DNA from: Lachnoclostridium sp. UBA5725
GTDB lineage: Bacteria > Bacillota > Clostridia > Lachnospirales > Lachnospiraceae
Assembly (NCBI GenBank): GCA_002419585.1
Contig: DIGJ01000023.1
Location: 30,354 to 94,353 of the forward strand
Length of the DNA stretch: 64,000 nucleotides
Reading direction: 5' to 3'
Shown here: positions 8,782 to 16,743 of the stretch, in pieces
How the letters are laid out: each line of letters opens with the position of its first letter
Position numbering within the stretch: the first letter of the stretch is position 1
The notes under the pieces: generated by a model
What the model saw: only the letters and a program-made list of their open reading frames with translations
What the model was told of the DNA's origin: nothing
Database searches by the model: none
Program-made: the position numbers and the translations under genes

Positions 8782-9141
8782 ATGCATGAGATGGGAGTTG
8801 TTTTAAACATAGTTCGAACTGCACAAGAAGCTGCCAAGGCAAATCATGTTGCAAAGATTGGCAGATTAACATTGCAGGTCGGCGAACTGACTGGTGTAAT
8901 ACCCAAATACGTCCACGCATGCTGGCCAGCTGCAATTGAGCATACGATATTAGAGGGCGCAAATCTGGTGATCGAAGAAATTGAAGGAATTGCTACTTGT
9001 AAGGATTGTGGCTGCGATTATTCCGTATTGGAAAACATGAACGCAGACCAGCCGGTTTGTCCAACCTGTGGCAGTAAGCAATGGAAGGTGAAAACCGGAC
9101 GAGAAGTCATGATAAAAGACATCGGAGTTATTGACGATTAG
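8782..9141 (+). CDS. hypA: Hydrogenase nickel incorporation protein HypA
   Basis: A 119-residue protein. The N-terminal MHE, whose His2 binds nickel, and the zinc site with two CxxC pairs (Cys73/76 and Cys93/96) are both present, as is the family motif LQVGELTGVIP. HypA works with HypB to deliver nickel to the large subunit of NiFe hydrogenase (or to urease). It follows the large oxidoreductase at 15 bases with an AGGAGG site and precedes hypB. No hydrogenase structural gene is in the window, so its client must be encoded elsewhere. Confidence 0.93.
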   Translation: MHEMGVVLNIVRTAQEAAKANHVAKIGRLTLQVGELTGVIPKYVHACWPAAIEHTILEGANLVIEEIEGIATCKDCGCDYSVLENMNADQPVCPTCGSKQWKVKTGREVMIKDIGVIDD

Positions 9142-9193
9142 CAAGGTGTTCCTGTATACTATTACATAGTAAAACGTTGAGGTGATTAACTAT

Positions 9194-9862
9194 ATGGATA
9201 AAATCAGAGTAATTGATATTAAGAGAAGTATCTTTGATAATAATGATAAGGATGCTGAGAAGTTAAGAGAACAATTAAAGCAGGAGAAGACCTTTCTTTT
9301 GAATCTAATGTCCTCCCCTGGCTCAGGTAAGACAACCACATTAATGCGTACCATTGAAATGTTAAAAGAAGAAATCAAGATTGGGGTTATGGAAGCGGAC
9401 ATCGATTCTTCTGTAGACGCAGAAAAAATTGCAACAACCGGAGTAAAGTCCATCCAATTGCATACAGGCGGTATGTGTCATTTAGATGCAGATATGACAC
9501 GTCAAGGCTTGACCGAATTTGGTACACAAGACATGGACTTGGTAGTATTAGAAAATGTAGGAAATCTTGTATGTCCAGCTGAGTTTGATACAGGAGCGGT
9601 AAAGAATGCAATGATCCTATCTGTTCCCGAAGGCGATGACAAGCCACTAAAATACCCACTCATGTTTAGCATCTGTGATGCAGTGCTGATTAATAAGATT
9701 GATGTAATGAGCGTGTTTGATTTCGATTTAGAAGCAGCAAAAGAGCGTATTAAAGCATTAAATCCGAAGGCAGAAATATTCCCTGTATCAGCAAGAACAG
9801 GGGAAGGATTTGAAGCATGGGCGGACTGGCTTAGAAAAAATGTAACCGCTTGGAATGAATAA
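9194..9862 (+). CDS. hypB: Hydrogenase nickel incorporation GTPase HypB
   Basis: A 222-residue SIMIBI-class GTPase. Seen: P-loop SSPGSGKTTTL (Lys46), the metal/switch region MEADIDSSVDAEKI, the LHTGGMCHLDADM segment with the Cys-His metal site at the dimer interface, ENVGNLVCPAEFDTGA and the NKID base-recognition motif. The N-terminal CxxCGC high-affinity nickel site and the His-rich stretch found in some HypB proteins are absent. I chose the ATG at 9194 with GAGGTG upstream; an in-frame GTG at 9182 overlaps that site. It acts after HypA in nickel insertion. Confidence 0.94.
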   Translation: MDKIRVIDIKRSIFDNNDKDAEKLREQLKQEKTFLLNLMSSPGSGKTTTLMRTIEMLKEEIKIGVMEADIDSSVDAEKIATTGVKSIQLHTGGMCHLDADMTRQGLTEFGTQDMDLVVLENVGNLVCPAEFDTGAVKNAMILSVPEGDDKPLKYPLMFSICDAVLINKIDVMSVFDFDLEAAKERIKALNPKAEIFPVSARTGEGFEAWADWLRKNVTAWNE

Positions 9863-9917
9863 GCAAAGAAAGTTTACGTTTTATTCATAGTTCGTATGTA
9901 AATTAACTGTCTATAAG

Positions 9918-9953
9918 AAGCTCCTGGAATCTGTAAATTCCAGGGGCTTTTAC
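9918..9953. terminator. Hairpin terminator after hypB
   Basis: Stem AGCTCCTGGAAT paired with ATTCCAGGGGCT (one G-T pair) followed by TTTTA. It closes the oxidoreductase-hypA-hypB unit. Confidence 0.8.
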
Positions 9954-10099
9954 ATGCGTGTAGATATTTTGGACGTAAGTTTTTATAACGTTTGTTTGGA
10001 ATAAGTAGTATAATAAAACAGATAGAAAATAAAGTGCGGTTGATCTATAATGTAGTACTACTGTTAAACTTAGTAAAGTCATAAAAGGAGGATGTAATA

Positions 10100-10651
10100 A
10101 TGTTAAAACAAGCATACGAAACAGACCGTTTGGTTTTGCATTTGTCAAATCGAGAAATGGCACAACAGGTAGCAGAATACTTTATACGAAATAAGGAATT
10201 TTTGAAGACGACAGAACCCTTACGTAGTGATGACTTTTATACGGTTGAATTCCAGCGAAGCGAATTAGAATGTGATGAAAAAAACTGTGAAAATTTAAGT
10301 GGGGTTAAATTTTGGATTACCTGTAAAGAAAGCGAAAAGGTAATTGGAATGGTTGCTTTCAATGGAATTATTATGGGAGCATTTCAATCCTGCTTTCTTG
10401 CATATCGATTGGATGAAGACGAGCTAAATAAAGGATTTATGACAGAGGCTGTAAAAAAAGGAATCGAAATCGCGTTTGGCGATATTGGATTACATCGTAT
10501 CGAGGCAAATATCATGCCACGTAATAGAGCATCCTTACGAGTCGCAGAAAAGCTGAATTTTAAAAATGAAGGTCTGGCAAATAAGTATTTGAAGATTAAT
10601 GGGATATGGGAAGACCATATACACATGGTGTTGCTGAATGAGAATGCATGA
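10100..10651 (+). CDS. GNAT acetyltransferase, RimJ/RimL type
   Basis: A 183-residue single-domain acetyltransferase. The N-terminal ETDRLVLHL, the strand-helix region GVKFWITCKESEKVIGMVAFNGI, and the acetyl-CoA region LAYRLDEDELNKGFMTEAVKKGIEIAFGDIGLHRIEANIMPRNRASLRVAEKLNFKNEG are typical of the RimJ/RimL branch, which acetylates N-terminal amino groups of ribosomal or other proteins. AAGGAGG lies upstream of the ATG. The substrate is not predictable. Confidence 0.88.
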   Translation: MLKQAYETDRLVLHLSNREMAQQVAEYFIRNKEFLKTTEPLRSDDFYTVEFQRSELECDEKNCENLSGVKFWITCKESEKVIGMVAFNGIIMGAFQSCFLAYRLDEDELNKGFMTEAVKKGIEIAFGDIGLHRIEANIMPRNRASLRVAEKLNFKNEGLANKYLKINGIWEDHIHMVLLNENA

Positions 10652-10718
10652 TTTCAATACATAATCTGCTAGCCATTTACAAAAGAAAATACAAGAGAAA
10701 ATACAAAGGAATATAACG

Positions 10719-11219
10719 ATGAATCGAATTATGATTATTGGTTGCTGTGGTAGTGGGAAAACAACATTAGCAAAGCGACTTGCATCAAAATTAAATATAC
10801 CGCTCATTCATTTAGATGTTCTTCATTGGAGAGATAATTGGCAGGAAGCACCACAGGAAGAATTTAATGATTTGCTAACACAAGCGATTCAAAAAGATAA
10901 ATGGATTGTAGATGGTAACTATGATGGAACAATTGATTTAAGGCTTAAATATTGTGATACGGTAATCTATTTGGATTATCCACGGTGGGTCTGTCTTTTT
11001 GGCGTGTTGAAAAGATTGATAAAGGGATATGGAAAAAGCCGTGCAGATATGGGCGGATATTGCCCAGAGAAATTTGATTTCAATTTTATTAAGTTTGTTT
11101 GGAACTTTAACAAAAAGAATCGCGAGAAATACTTAAAAATGTTAAGTAAGGAGCGCGATAAAGAGATTATCATTTTACGTAGTAGAAAGTCATGCTTAGA
11201 GTTTATCGGTAACTTATAG
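10719..11219 (+). CDS. P-loop kinase-like protein (FlaR/topology-modulation type)
   Basis: A 166-residue adenylate-kinase-like NTPase. Seen: Walker A IIGCCGSGKTTLAKRLA at the N-terminus, HLDVLHWRDNW, WIVDGNY and the DTVIYLDYPRWVCLF segment, which together match the group often annotated as DNA topology modulation protein FlaR. The biochemical substrate is not established for this group. It lies 30 bases ahead of a methyltransferase gene and may share a transcript with it. Confidence 0.8.
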   Translation: MNRIMIIGCCGSGKTTLAKRLASKLNIPLIHLDVLHWRDNWQEAPQEEFNDLLTQAIQKDKWIVDGNYDGTIDLRLKYCDTVIYLDYPRWVCLFGVLKRLIKGYGKSRADMGGYCPEKFDFNFIKFVWNFNKKNREKYLKMLSKERDKEIIILRSRKSCLEFIGNL

Positions 11220-11249
11220 GATACGTAGAGAAAATATGGAGGTTGCAAA

Positions 11250-11870
11250 ATGAGTTTTGATGAATATGCGAAAACTTGGGATACGGAACAAAGAATTAAT
11301 CGAGGAAAAATAATAGCAAATGAAATATGGAATTCAATTGGAACAGATAAGAATTCTACTGCCATGGAGTTTGGATGCGGAACTGGGCTTGTAAGTTTTA
11401 ATCTTTATGATAAATTTGAAACGGTAACTTTGATTGATTCGTCTAAGGGTATGATTGATATCCTTAACGATAAAATTAGCAAATATGAAATAAATAACAT
11501 GACTGTGCATCAAATAGATTTGCTCGATACAGATTCGTTCGATATGAAATTCGATGTTATCTATAATTCAATGGTATTGCACCATATCAAAGATACGTTT
11601 GAGATCGTAAATAAATTGTATCAATTACTGAATAAGGATGGCTATCTATGTATTGTAGATATAGATGAAGAGGATGGAAGCTTTCATAAAGATTTTCCCG
11701 ACTTTGATGGACATAATGGATTTAATCAGGATGAATTAAAAAATATCCTAACAAGCGCAGGCTTTTGTGATGTAGAATCAAATACCTTTTATTATGATGA
11801 AAAAAATGTAGAAGGTGAAAAAATAAACTATTCACTCTTTATAATAACGGCTAGAAAGTTTGCTGATTAA
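11250..11870 (+). CDS. Class I SAM-dependent methyltransferase
   Basis: A 206-residue methyltransferase. Motif I is MEFGCGTGLVSFNL, followed by the acidic end of strand 2 (VTLIDSSKGMIDIL), IDLLD, and the post-motif strand FDVIYNSMVLHHIKD. It is a free-standing small-molecule-type enzyme (methyltransferase 11/25 group). GGAGG lies upstream. The substrate is unknown. It lies 30 bases after the P-loop gene and may be in one operon with it. Confidence 0.87.
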   Translation: MSFDEYAKTWDTEQRINRGKIIANEIWNSIGTDKNSTAMEFGCGTGLVSFNLYDKFETVTLIDSSKGMIDILNDKISKYEINNMTVHQIDLLDTDSFDMKFDVIYNSMVLHHIKDTFEIVNKLYQLLNKDGYLCIVDIDEEDGSFHKDFPDFDGHNGFNQDELKNILTSAGFCDVESNTFYYDEKNVEGEKINYSLFIITARKFAD

Positions 11871-11912
11871 GATACATAAAAAGTGATAATGTGAGCGAAA
11901 AAAGTTCAAGCG

Positions 11913-11942
11913 TTGACAATCACGAAAAAAGTGTGATATGAT
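11913..11942 (+). promoter_or_regulatory. Predicted sigma-A promoter for the DUF2798 gene
   Basis: -35 TTGACA (consensus) at 11913-11918, 18-base spacer, -10 TATGAT at 11937-11942. It gives a leader of about 135 bases before the gene at 12087. Confidence 0.7.
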
Positions 11943-11991
11943 AAATGCAATTGATTATAGTATTTTAAATGCAAATGGTAGTGAAGATATG

Positions 11992-12046
11992 TACAGTGAG
12001 TGTCATTCTTAGCGAAAGTTAGGATGGCGGGCACTGTATTTTTTTG
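11992..12046 (+). terminator. Hairpin with T-run in the leader of the DUF2798 gene
   Basis: TACAGTG pairs with CACTGTA, followed inward by a second, G-U-rich stem and an AGCGAAAGTT apical loop; a run of seven T follows directly. It lies between the promoter and the start codon, so it would act as a leader attenuator. No known riboswitch class was recognised. Confidence 0.55.
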
Positions 12047-12086
12047 CGCTAAAATCAATTAATATATTTATTAAGGGAGATAACGT

Positions 12087-12569
12087 ATGCCACAGAACAA
12101 GAGAGAAAGTTTAATATTTACAGTAATGATGTGTTTTTTTATGGTGCTTTGGATGAGCATTTATAATGTATCGATGCACATGGGAGGATTGTCATTGGAA
12201 AGCATCAAAGAAGGGTGGATCGGTTTTCCCATCGCATTCGTATTTGCAATGTGTTGTGACTGGTTTTTTGTATCTGGATTTGCAAAAGGATTTGCATTTC
12301 GTTTTTTGATTAAACCAGATAGTAGCAGTCTTAGAAAAGCAATTTCGGTTTCGTGCTGTATGGTGCTTCCAATGGTAATAATAATGTCGATGTATGGTGC
12401 ACTTGAAGTATGTATGAGGTCAGGAGCTTGGAGTCAGATCATAATGATTTGGTTAACCAATATTCCCAAGAATCTAATTATGGCGTTGCCATTGCAGCTT
12501 TTAATAGCAGGACCAATAGTAAGAGCATTTTTTAGAAAAGCATTTCCAGTTGGAAAAGTGTTGGCATAA
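12087..12569 (+). CDS. DUF2798-like integral membrane protein
   Basis: A 160-residue protein with four predicted membrane segments (near 10-30, 45-67, 88-108 and 120-150) and the pattern seen in DUF2798-type proteins: small TM pairs with FVSGFAKGFAFRFL between and RAFF near the end. The function of this family is not known. It has its own promoter and a leader with a terminator-like hairpin, so expression is probably conditional. GGGAG lies ahead of the ATG. A perfect-stem terminator follows. Confidence 0.6.
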   Translation: MPQNKRESLIFTVMMCFFMVLWMSIYNVSMHMGGLSLESIKEGWIGFPIAFVFAMCCDWFFVSGFAKGFAFRFLIKPDSSSLRKAISVSCCMVLPMVIIMSMYGALEVCMRSGAWSQIIMIWLTNIPKNLIMALPLQLLIAGPIVRAFFRKAFPVGKVLA

Positions 12570-12587
12570 ATCATTGTAAGGTGAGAA

Positions 12588-12638
12588 AAGAAGGATGACG
12601 TTCTAATTGATTTAATCATTTGGAACGTCATCCTTCTT
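12588..12638. terminator. Long-stem terminator
   Basis: GAAGGATGACGTTC pairs exactly with GAACGTCATCCTTC, followed by TTTA. It overlaps the 3' end of the LysR remnant on the minus strand and probably terminates the DUF2798 gene. Confidence 0.75.
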
Positions 12639-12746
12639 TACGTCAGGCAATATTTGTGTATCAATATTATAATTTTTTATACTACAACGAACAAACTCGA
12701 TAAACTTTTTTGATGTAGTTGAAAGTGATTTGTTTTTGTTAGTGAT
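12612..12746 (-). pseudogene. C-terminal remnant of a LysR-family regulator
   Basis: On the minus strand about 45 codons end in a stop at 12612-12614. They read GITNKNKSLSTTSKKFIEFV followed by a short tail, the usual ending of LysR effector domains (the K-x-LSxxxKxFIEFV pattern). Nothing upstream on this strand encodes the rest; the frame runs straight into a decarboxylase fragment on the other strand. Most of the gene, including the HTH, has therefore been lost. Assignment rests on a short stretch and is moderate. Confidence 0.55.
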
Positions 12747-13052
12747 GCCAGCACATTGTTAAATCCAGTTGTTCTTAAATTGTTGGTTCTTGGTATGCTT
12801 GCATTATTGCTTTCTGGTATCGGTGGATTAATCGGAGGATATGTAATTTACTTTGTAAGAGGAAAGAACTTTAACCCAGTTATCGGTATTGTGGGAGTAT
12901 CCTGTGTTCCTTCTACCGCGAAGGTTGCACAAAAGGAAGTACATAAAGCAAATAAGATGTCGTTTGTTTTAGAGTATGCGTTAGGGGCAAATATCTGCGG
13001 AGTAATTACGACTGCAATTTTAACGGCTATCTATATTACTGTGTTACAGTAG
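12741..13052 (+). pseudogene. C-terminal remnant of a sodium-translocating decarboxylase beta subunit (OadB/GcdB/MmdB)
   Basis: About 100 codons encoding two to three membrane segments and the conserved OadB ending: LLNPVVLKLLVLGMLALL, then FNPVIGIVGVSCVPSTAKVAQK and EYALGANICGVITTAI. Full-length family members have roughly 350-400 residues, so about three quarters is missing. There is no ATG or ribosome binding site at the 5' edge; the frame simply opens at the junction with the LysR remnant. It is probably non-functional. Confidence 0.75.
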
Positions 13053-13074
13053 ATAATAAAAAACGGTTTGTGTT

Positions 13075-13256
13075 CAATTTGCACCCTGACGCACAACTAG
13101 CCGGTGCTCTAACCTCAATACGATTACCAATTTTAATAAGCCATGGGCAATGGAAAAGCGAGTGATTAGGCACTCGCTTTTCCATTATTGTCTTATTAAA
13201 ATAATCGTATAAATTCGGTTAGAGCACCGGCTAGTTGTGCGCCAGGATGCAAATTG
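13075..13256 (+). repeat. Palindromic element, copy A (182 bp)
   Basis: Ends CAATTTGC and GCAAATTG. Outer arms (including GCACAACTAGCCGGTGCTCTAACC and its near-exact inverse) enclose an inner stem (TTTTAATAAG with CTTATTAAAA) and a central perfect hairpin AATGGAAAAGCGAGTG/CACTCGCTTTTCCATT. Copies B, C and D share this layout with different arm sequences. No open reading frame of note is inside. It fills the space between the OadB remnant and the DUF1905 gene. Confidence 0.9.
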
Positions 13257-13417
13257 GGATAACATTTTTTGATTTTGCAAAATAGTTTTATTGTAATGGA
13301 ATCATAAAGTGATATGAATATTAAGATGGATAATGTGTTCAAAATGGACTATAATAGACGGTAGTTGTATGGTATGGTAGCCTTGTCATAATGCAAGGTA
13401 AATGGGAGGATTCTAAA

Positions 13418-13687
13418 ATGAATGATAAAGTTTATGAATTTGATGCAACTTTAATAAAAGTTCCAGATATTGACGGAGCTTATATAGAATTTCCTTATGA
13501 TGTGAAGGAAGAGTTTGGAAAAGGGCGTGTGAAGGTGAGTGCGACATTTGATGGAATTCCTTATGATGGGAGCTTAGTCCGAATGAAAACACTTGGGCAT
13601 ATTTTAGGTGTGAGAAAAGATATTCGAGAGAAAATCGGGAAGCAGCCGGGCGATGTGGTGCATGTAACTGTAATGGAGCGAGAGTGA
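13418..13687 (+). CDS. DUF1905 domain protein
   Basis: An 89-residue protein, essentially one DUF1905 beta-barrel domain: YEFDATLIKVPDIDGAYIEFPYDVKEEFGKGRVKVSATFDGIPYDGSLVRMKTLGHILGVRKDIREKIGKQPGDVVHVTV, where the last part is the conserved core. The family is widespread and its biochemical role is unknown. The ATG at 13418 has GGGAGGA upstream; an earlier in-frame ATG at 13391 has no good site. A terminator follows closely. Confidence 0.88.
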   Translation: MNDKVYEFDATLIKVPDIDGAYIEFPYDVKEEFGKGRVKVSATFDGIPYDGSLVRMKTLGHILGVRKDIREKIGKQPGDVVHVTVMERE

Positions 13688-13700
13688 AGTGTAATTTATG

Positions 13701-13731
13701 TCCCGCAAGCCTTGTACTTGCGGGATTTTTG
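13701..13731 (+). terminator. Terminator after the DUF1905 gene
   Basis: Perfect stem TCCCGCAAG/CTTGCGGGA with a 7-base loop and TTTTT. Confidence 0.88.
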
Positions 13732-13761
13732 TAGAGTAATGAAACAAGAGAGGGTAATAGC

Positions 13762-14427
13762 ATGAAAAGAAACTGCAGTTTGGATGAAATATCGGATGGC
13801 AACCTATATAATCGGGATGACCTAGTAAAGGTAAGCTGTAATGGATGCAAAGGTAGTGCTACTTGCTGCCATGGCATGGGAAATTCTATCGTATTAGATC
13901 CGTTTGATATCTACCGACTAACGACAAATCAGAATACTACATTTAATGAATTGCTGGTAGATCGAATTGAACTTAATGTTGTAGATGGCATTATACTGCC
14001 AAATCTTAAGATGACAGGCGATTTAGAAGCCTGTGCTTTTTTGAATAAGGAAGGTAGATGCAGTATCCATGCATATCGTCCAGGGATTTGCCGAATATTT
14101 CCGCTTGGAAGATATTATGAGAATCATGGATTTAAATATATTTTACAAACAAATGAATGTAGAAATACCAGCGAAACAAAAATGAAAGTAAGTAAGTGGA
14201 TTGATACAAAGGATGCGGTAGAAAACGAGAAGTTTTTAGTCGACTGGCATTATTTATTAAATGATATGGAAGATATCATAAAGGATACGCAGGATGAGAA
14301 TCTAATAAGAAATCTAAATATGTACATACTGAATAACTTCTATGTAAGGAAATATGATGCCCAAACAGATTTTTATGGCCAGTTTAATGATAGATATACC
14401 AACTTTTTAAATTTGATGAATGCATGA
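13762..14427 (+). CDS. YkgJ-family cysteine cluster protein
   Basis: A 221-residue protein with the YkgJ zinc/iron cysteine cluster: CNGCKGSATCC near residues 26-36, then CAFLNKEGRCSIHAYRPGICRIFPLGR and a later Cys in QTNECR. The spacing CxxC...CC...C..........C......C is diagnostic. The family is a predicted metal-binding or Fe-S protein of unknown function. It has AGAGGG upstream and ends four bases into the possible start of the next gene, so the two are probably co-transcribed. Confidence 0.87.
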   Translation: MKRNCSLDEISDGNLYNRDDLVKVSCNGCKGSATCCHGMGNSIVLDPFDIYRLTTNQNTTFNELLVDRIELNVVDGIILPNLKMTGDLEACAFLNKEGRCSIHAYRPGICRIFPLGRYYENHGFKYILQTNECRNTSETKMKVSKWIDTKDAVENEKFLVDWHYLLNDMEDIIKDTQDENLIRNLNMYILNNFYVRKYDAQTDFYGQFNDRYTNFLNLMNA

Positions 14428-14456
14428 TACGAGATGTATATATGGGAGATATTGTA

Positions 14457-15485
14457 ATGGAGCAAGATACAGTAACAAGGCAGATAGAAACGGTGATACC
14501 GCCTGAATTCAGAGGATGTATAACAGTCAGAGAAGAAGGAAATATAGTTTATCAAAAGGCGATGGGGTATGCTGATTTTCCAAACCTTATACCAAATACA
14601 GTTGAAACAAAATTTGCAACTGCATCGGCAGGAAAAGTTTTTGTAGCAGTTGGTATTTTAAAACTGATTGAAACAGGAAAACTTTCGCTTAATAGTACAA
14701 TTGGAGATATCTTGCCTTTGGATTGGCATGCAATTGATACAAAGATTACGATTCTACAATTACTGAATCATACTTCTGGAATTCCAGATTATTTTGATGA
14801 ATCGGTAATGGAAGAATACGAGGAACTATGGATCGATTATCCAAATTACAAAATTCGTTCCAACAAAGATTTATTACCATTGTTTATCGTTAAACCAATG
14901 ATGTATCCAAGAGGCGAACGCTTTCAATATAATAATTCAGGATATGTAGTTCTTGGGCTTATTATGGAACAAATAACAGGAATGGAATTTGATGCTTATT
15001 TAAAAGAAACGATTTTTATTCCTTGCGATATGAGTAACACGGGCTATTATGAGTTGGACCGATTACCAGCGAAATGTGCCAATACATATATATTTGATGA
15101 AGTTCGAAACGAGTATTACACAAATATCTACAGTGTAGACGTAAAAGGAACCGGCGCAGGTGGAGCTTATACGACGGTATTGGATATCGAAAAGTTTTGG
15201 GATAACTTGCTTTTTGGTACGCTACTTTCAAAAGAGTCTTTGAATCAGATGTTAAACGTACAAAGTGTGAATGGTCGTAGTAAATATGGTTTTGGAATCT
15301 GGTTAAAGGAATTGTCAGATGGATCAATGCTTCCATTTTTCCAGGGAGATGATCCTGGTGTTTGCTTAGATTCGTGCTATCATAGGGAGAAGAATGTCTT
15401 GGTTACCATTGTGAGCAATTACCACGACGATGTGTGGAACATAAAATGGAACATATTAAGAGATGTATTCGGAATAAATCCTTGA
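14457..15485 (+). CDS. Serine beta-lactamase-like/penicillin-binding hydrolase
   Basis: A 342-residue member of the beta-lactamase/D-alanyl-D-alanine carboxypeptidase (class C-like) superfamily. Seen: SxxK in TASAGKVF (Ser57, Lys60), LLNHTSGIPDY, the YxN motif in FQYNNSGY, and a late GTGAGGAYTT segment. There is no signal peptide, so it is probably a cytoplasmic esterase-like member rather than a cell wall enzyme. I prefer the ATG at 14457 with GGAGAT upstream; ATG 14424, overlapping the previous gene's stop, is the alternative. The substrate is unknown. Confidence 0.85.
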   Translation: MEQDTVTRQIETVIPPEFRGCITVREEGNIVYQKAMGYADFPNLIPNTVETKFATASAGKVFVAVGILKLIETGKLSLNSTIGDILPLDWHAIDTKITILQLLNHTSGIPDYFDESVMEEYEELWIDYPNYKIRSNKDLLPLFIVKPMMYPRGERFQYNNSGYVVLGLIMEQITGMEFDAYLKETIFIPCDMSNTGYYELDRLPAKCANTYIFDEVRNEYYTNIYSVDVKGTGAGGAYTTVLDIEKFWDNLLFGTLLSKESLNQMLNVQSVNGRSKYGFGIWLKELSDGSMLPFFQGDDPGVCLDSCYHREKNVLVTIVSNYHDDVWNIKWNILRDVFGINP

Positions 15486-15532
15486 AAAAGGAAAGGATAA
15501 TCGTAATAATATAGCGATGCTAGAGGTTAATT

Positions 15533-16132
15533 ATGTTAGAAGAAATTATTTTAGATGCAAAAAATGATGAAAGAGCGATAACTGGAATTTTTGAGAATGA
15601 ATCATTGACAAACCTAGATGTATCAAAAGTGGAATTTGAGCAGGCACAGTTTTTGAAATGCCGATTTATAAACTGTGATTTTAGCGGCGCAAGCTTTTAT
15701 CATGTGGATTTTCAAAATTGTGATTTTTCGAATAGTGTGTTCGAAAATAGTTATTGGAAAAACACAAGCATGAAAGATTGTAAGGGAAATGGGAGCAAGT
15801 TTATTCGTGCTGTTATAAAGGAATCAAAGTGGGAAAGTTGTAATTTCAATTTTGCAAATTTTGAGCATACGGTATGGGATAATTGTTCCATAAAGGATAG
15901 TGACTTGAAAGAAGCTTTTATGTCTCAAGTAAAGTTTAAAAAAGTAACATTTGAAACGGTTAATTTTACAAGCGTCGACTTTTTTAAAACACCATTAAAG
16001 AATATTGATTTTTCAAACTGCATCATAGAAGGTATTATGGTATCAGAAAATTATACAGAGTTAGCAGGTGTAAAAGTCAATATGTATCAGGCGGCAGAAC
16101 TGGCAAAATTGTTAAAAATTCAAGTAGTTTAG
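15533..16132 (+). CDS. Pentapeptide-repeat protein
   Basis: A 199-residue protein built mostly of A(D/N)Lxx-type pentapeptides, for example FKNCDFSGASFYHVDFQNCD and NFANFEHTVWDNCS. Such repeats fold into a right-handed quadrilateral beta helix. Some members (Qnr, MfpA) mimic DNA and protect DNA gyrase; most have no known role. Length and lack of a signal peptide resemble Qnr-like proteins, but function cannot be assigned. It stands alone, with a terminator-like hairpin after it. Confidence 0.82.
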   Translation: MLEEIILDAKNDERAITGIFENESLTNLDVSKVEFEQAQFLKCRFINCDFSGASFYHVDFQNCDFSNSVFENSYWKNTSMKDCKGNGSKFIRAVIKESKWESCNFNFANFEHTVWDNCSIKDSDLKEAFMSQVKFKKVTFETVNFTSVDFFKTPLKNIDFSNCIIEGIMVSENYTELAGVKVNMYQAAELAKLLKIQVV

Positions 16133-16145
16133 AGCACGCAACGAA

Positions 16146-16208
16146 ACATAACAAAAATACATGAAAAATGTTACGAAACATTGGTGGATTTTTGTTGTGT
16201 TTTTTTTA
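16146..16208 (+). terminator. Terminator after the pentapeptide gene
   Basis: ACATAACAAAAATAC pairs imperfectly with GGATTTTTGTTGTGT around an inner AATGTTACGAAACATT hairpin; a run of T follows. Confidence 0.55.
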
Positions 16209-16289
16209 TAATAAGATAAAGGTATGAAAAGTATGAAAGGTATGACGATTCACACCACATGAATTTCGATGAAAGGATGGAAGTAAAGT

Positions 16290-16718
16290 ATGATAAGTGA
16301 GAATTTACTAACATTAAGGAAGCTTCATAATTATTCACAGGAACAAGTGGCAGATATGATAAATGTGTCTAGGCAAGCGGTTGCTAAGTGGGAAAGTGGA
16401 GAAACAACACCGGACATTACCAATTGTGCAGCACTTGCAAAATTGTATGATGTAACCGTGGATGACTTGATCTATTATTCGGAAAAAAATGATTTAGGAT
16501 TGCCAATTCCCCCAAAAGGAAAGCATTTGTTTGGAACCGTTACAATCGGAGAACGTGGGCAGATTGTGATTCCAGTAAAAGCGAGAAAAATCTTTGATTT
16601 GAATCCAGGTGATAGCCTGATTGTTCTTGGAGATGAGGAACAAGGGATTGCTTTAGTAAAAGCAGGCATCGTGATGAATTTTTTGAATGCAATCAATGAA
16701 TCTATAAAAAATAAATAG
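16290..16718 (+). CDS. XRE-type HTH fused to an AbrB/SpoVT swapped-hairpin domain
   Basis: A 142-residue regulator. Residues 1-62 are a cro/C1-type HTH (LRKLHNYSQEQVADMINVSRQAVAKWESGETTPD). Residues 77-125 are an AbrB-like DNA-binding beta hairpin (LFGTVTIGERGQIVIPVKARKIFDLNPGDSLIVLGD). Both modules bind DNA, so the protein can make a bipartite contact. It is 25 bases ahead of the acyltransferase gene and leads a probable four-gene operon with an ABC exporter, the position where a GntR repressor sits in Ytr-like exporter operons. Control of that operon is inferred. Confidence 0.88.
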   Translation: MISENLLTLRKLHNYSQEQVADMINVSRQAVAKWESGETTPDITNCAALAKLYDVTVDDLIYYSEKNDLGLPIPPKGKHLFGTVTIGERGQIVIPVKARKIFDLNPGDSLIVLGDEEQGIALVKAGIVMNFLNAINESIKNK

Positions 16719-16743
16719 TAGCAGCGCAGAAATGGAGTAAAGC

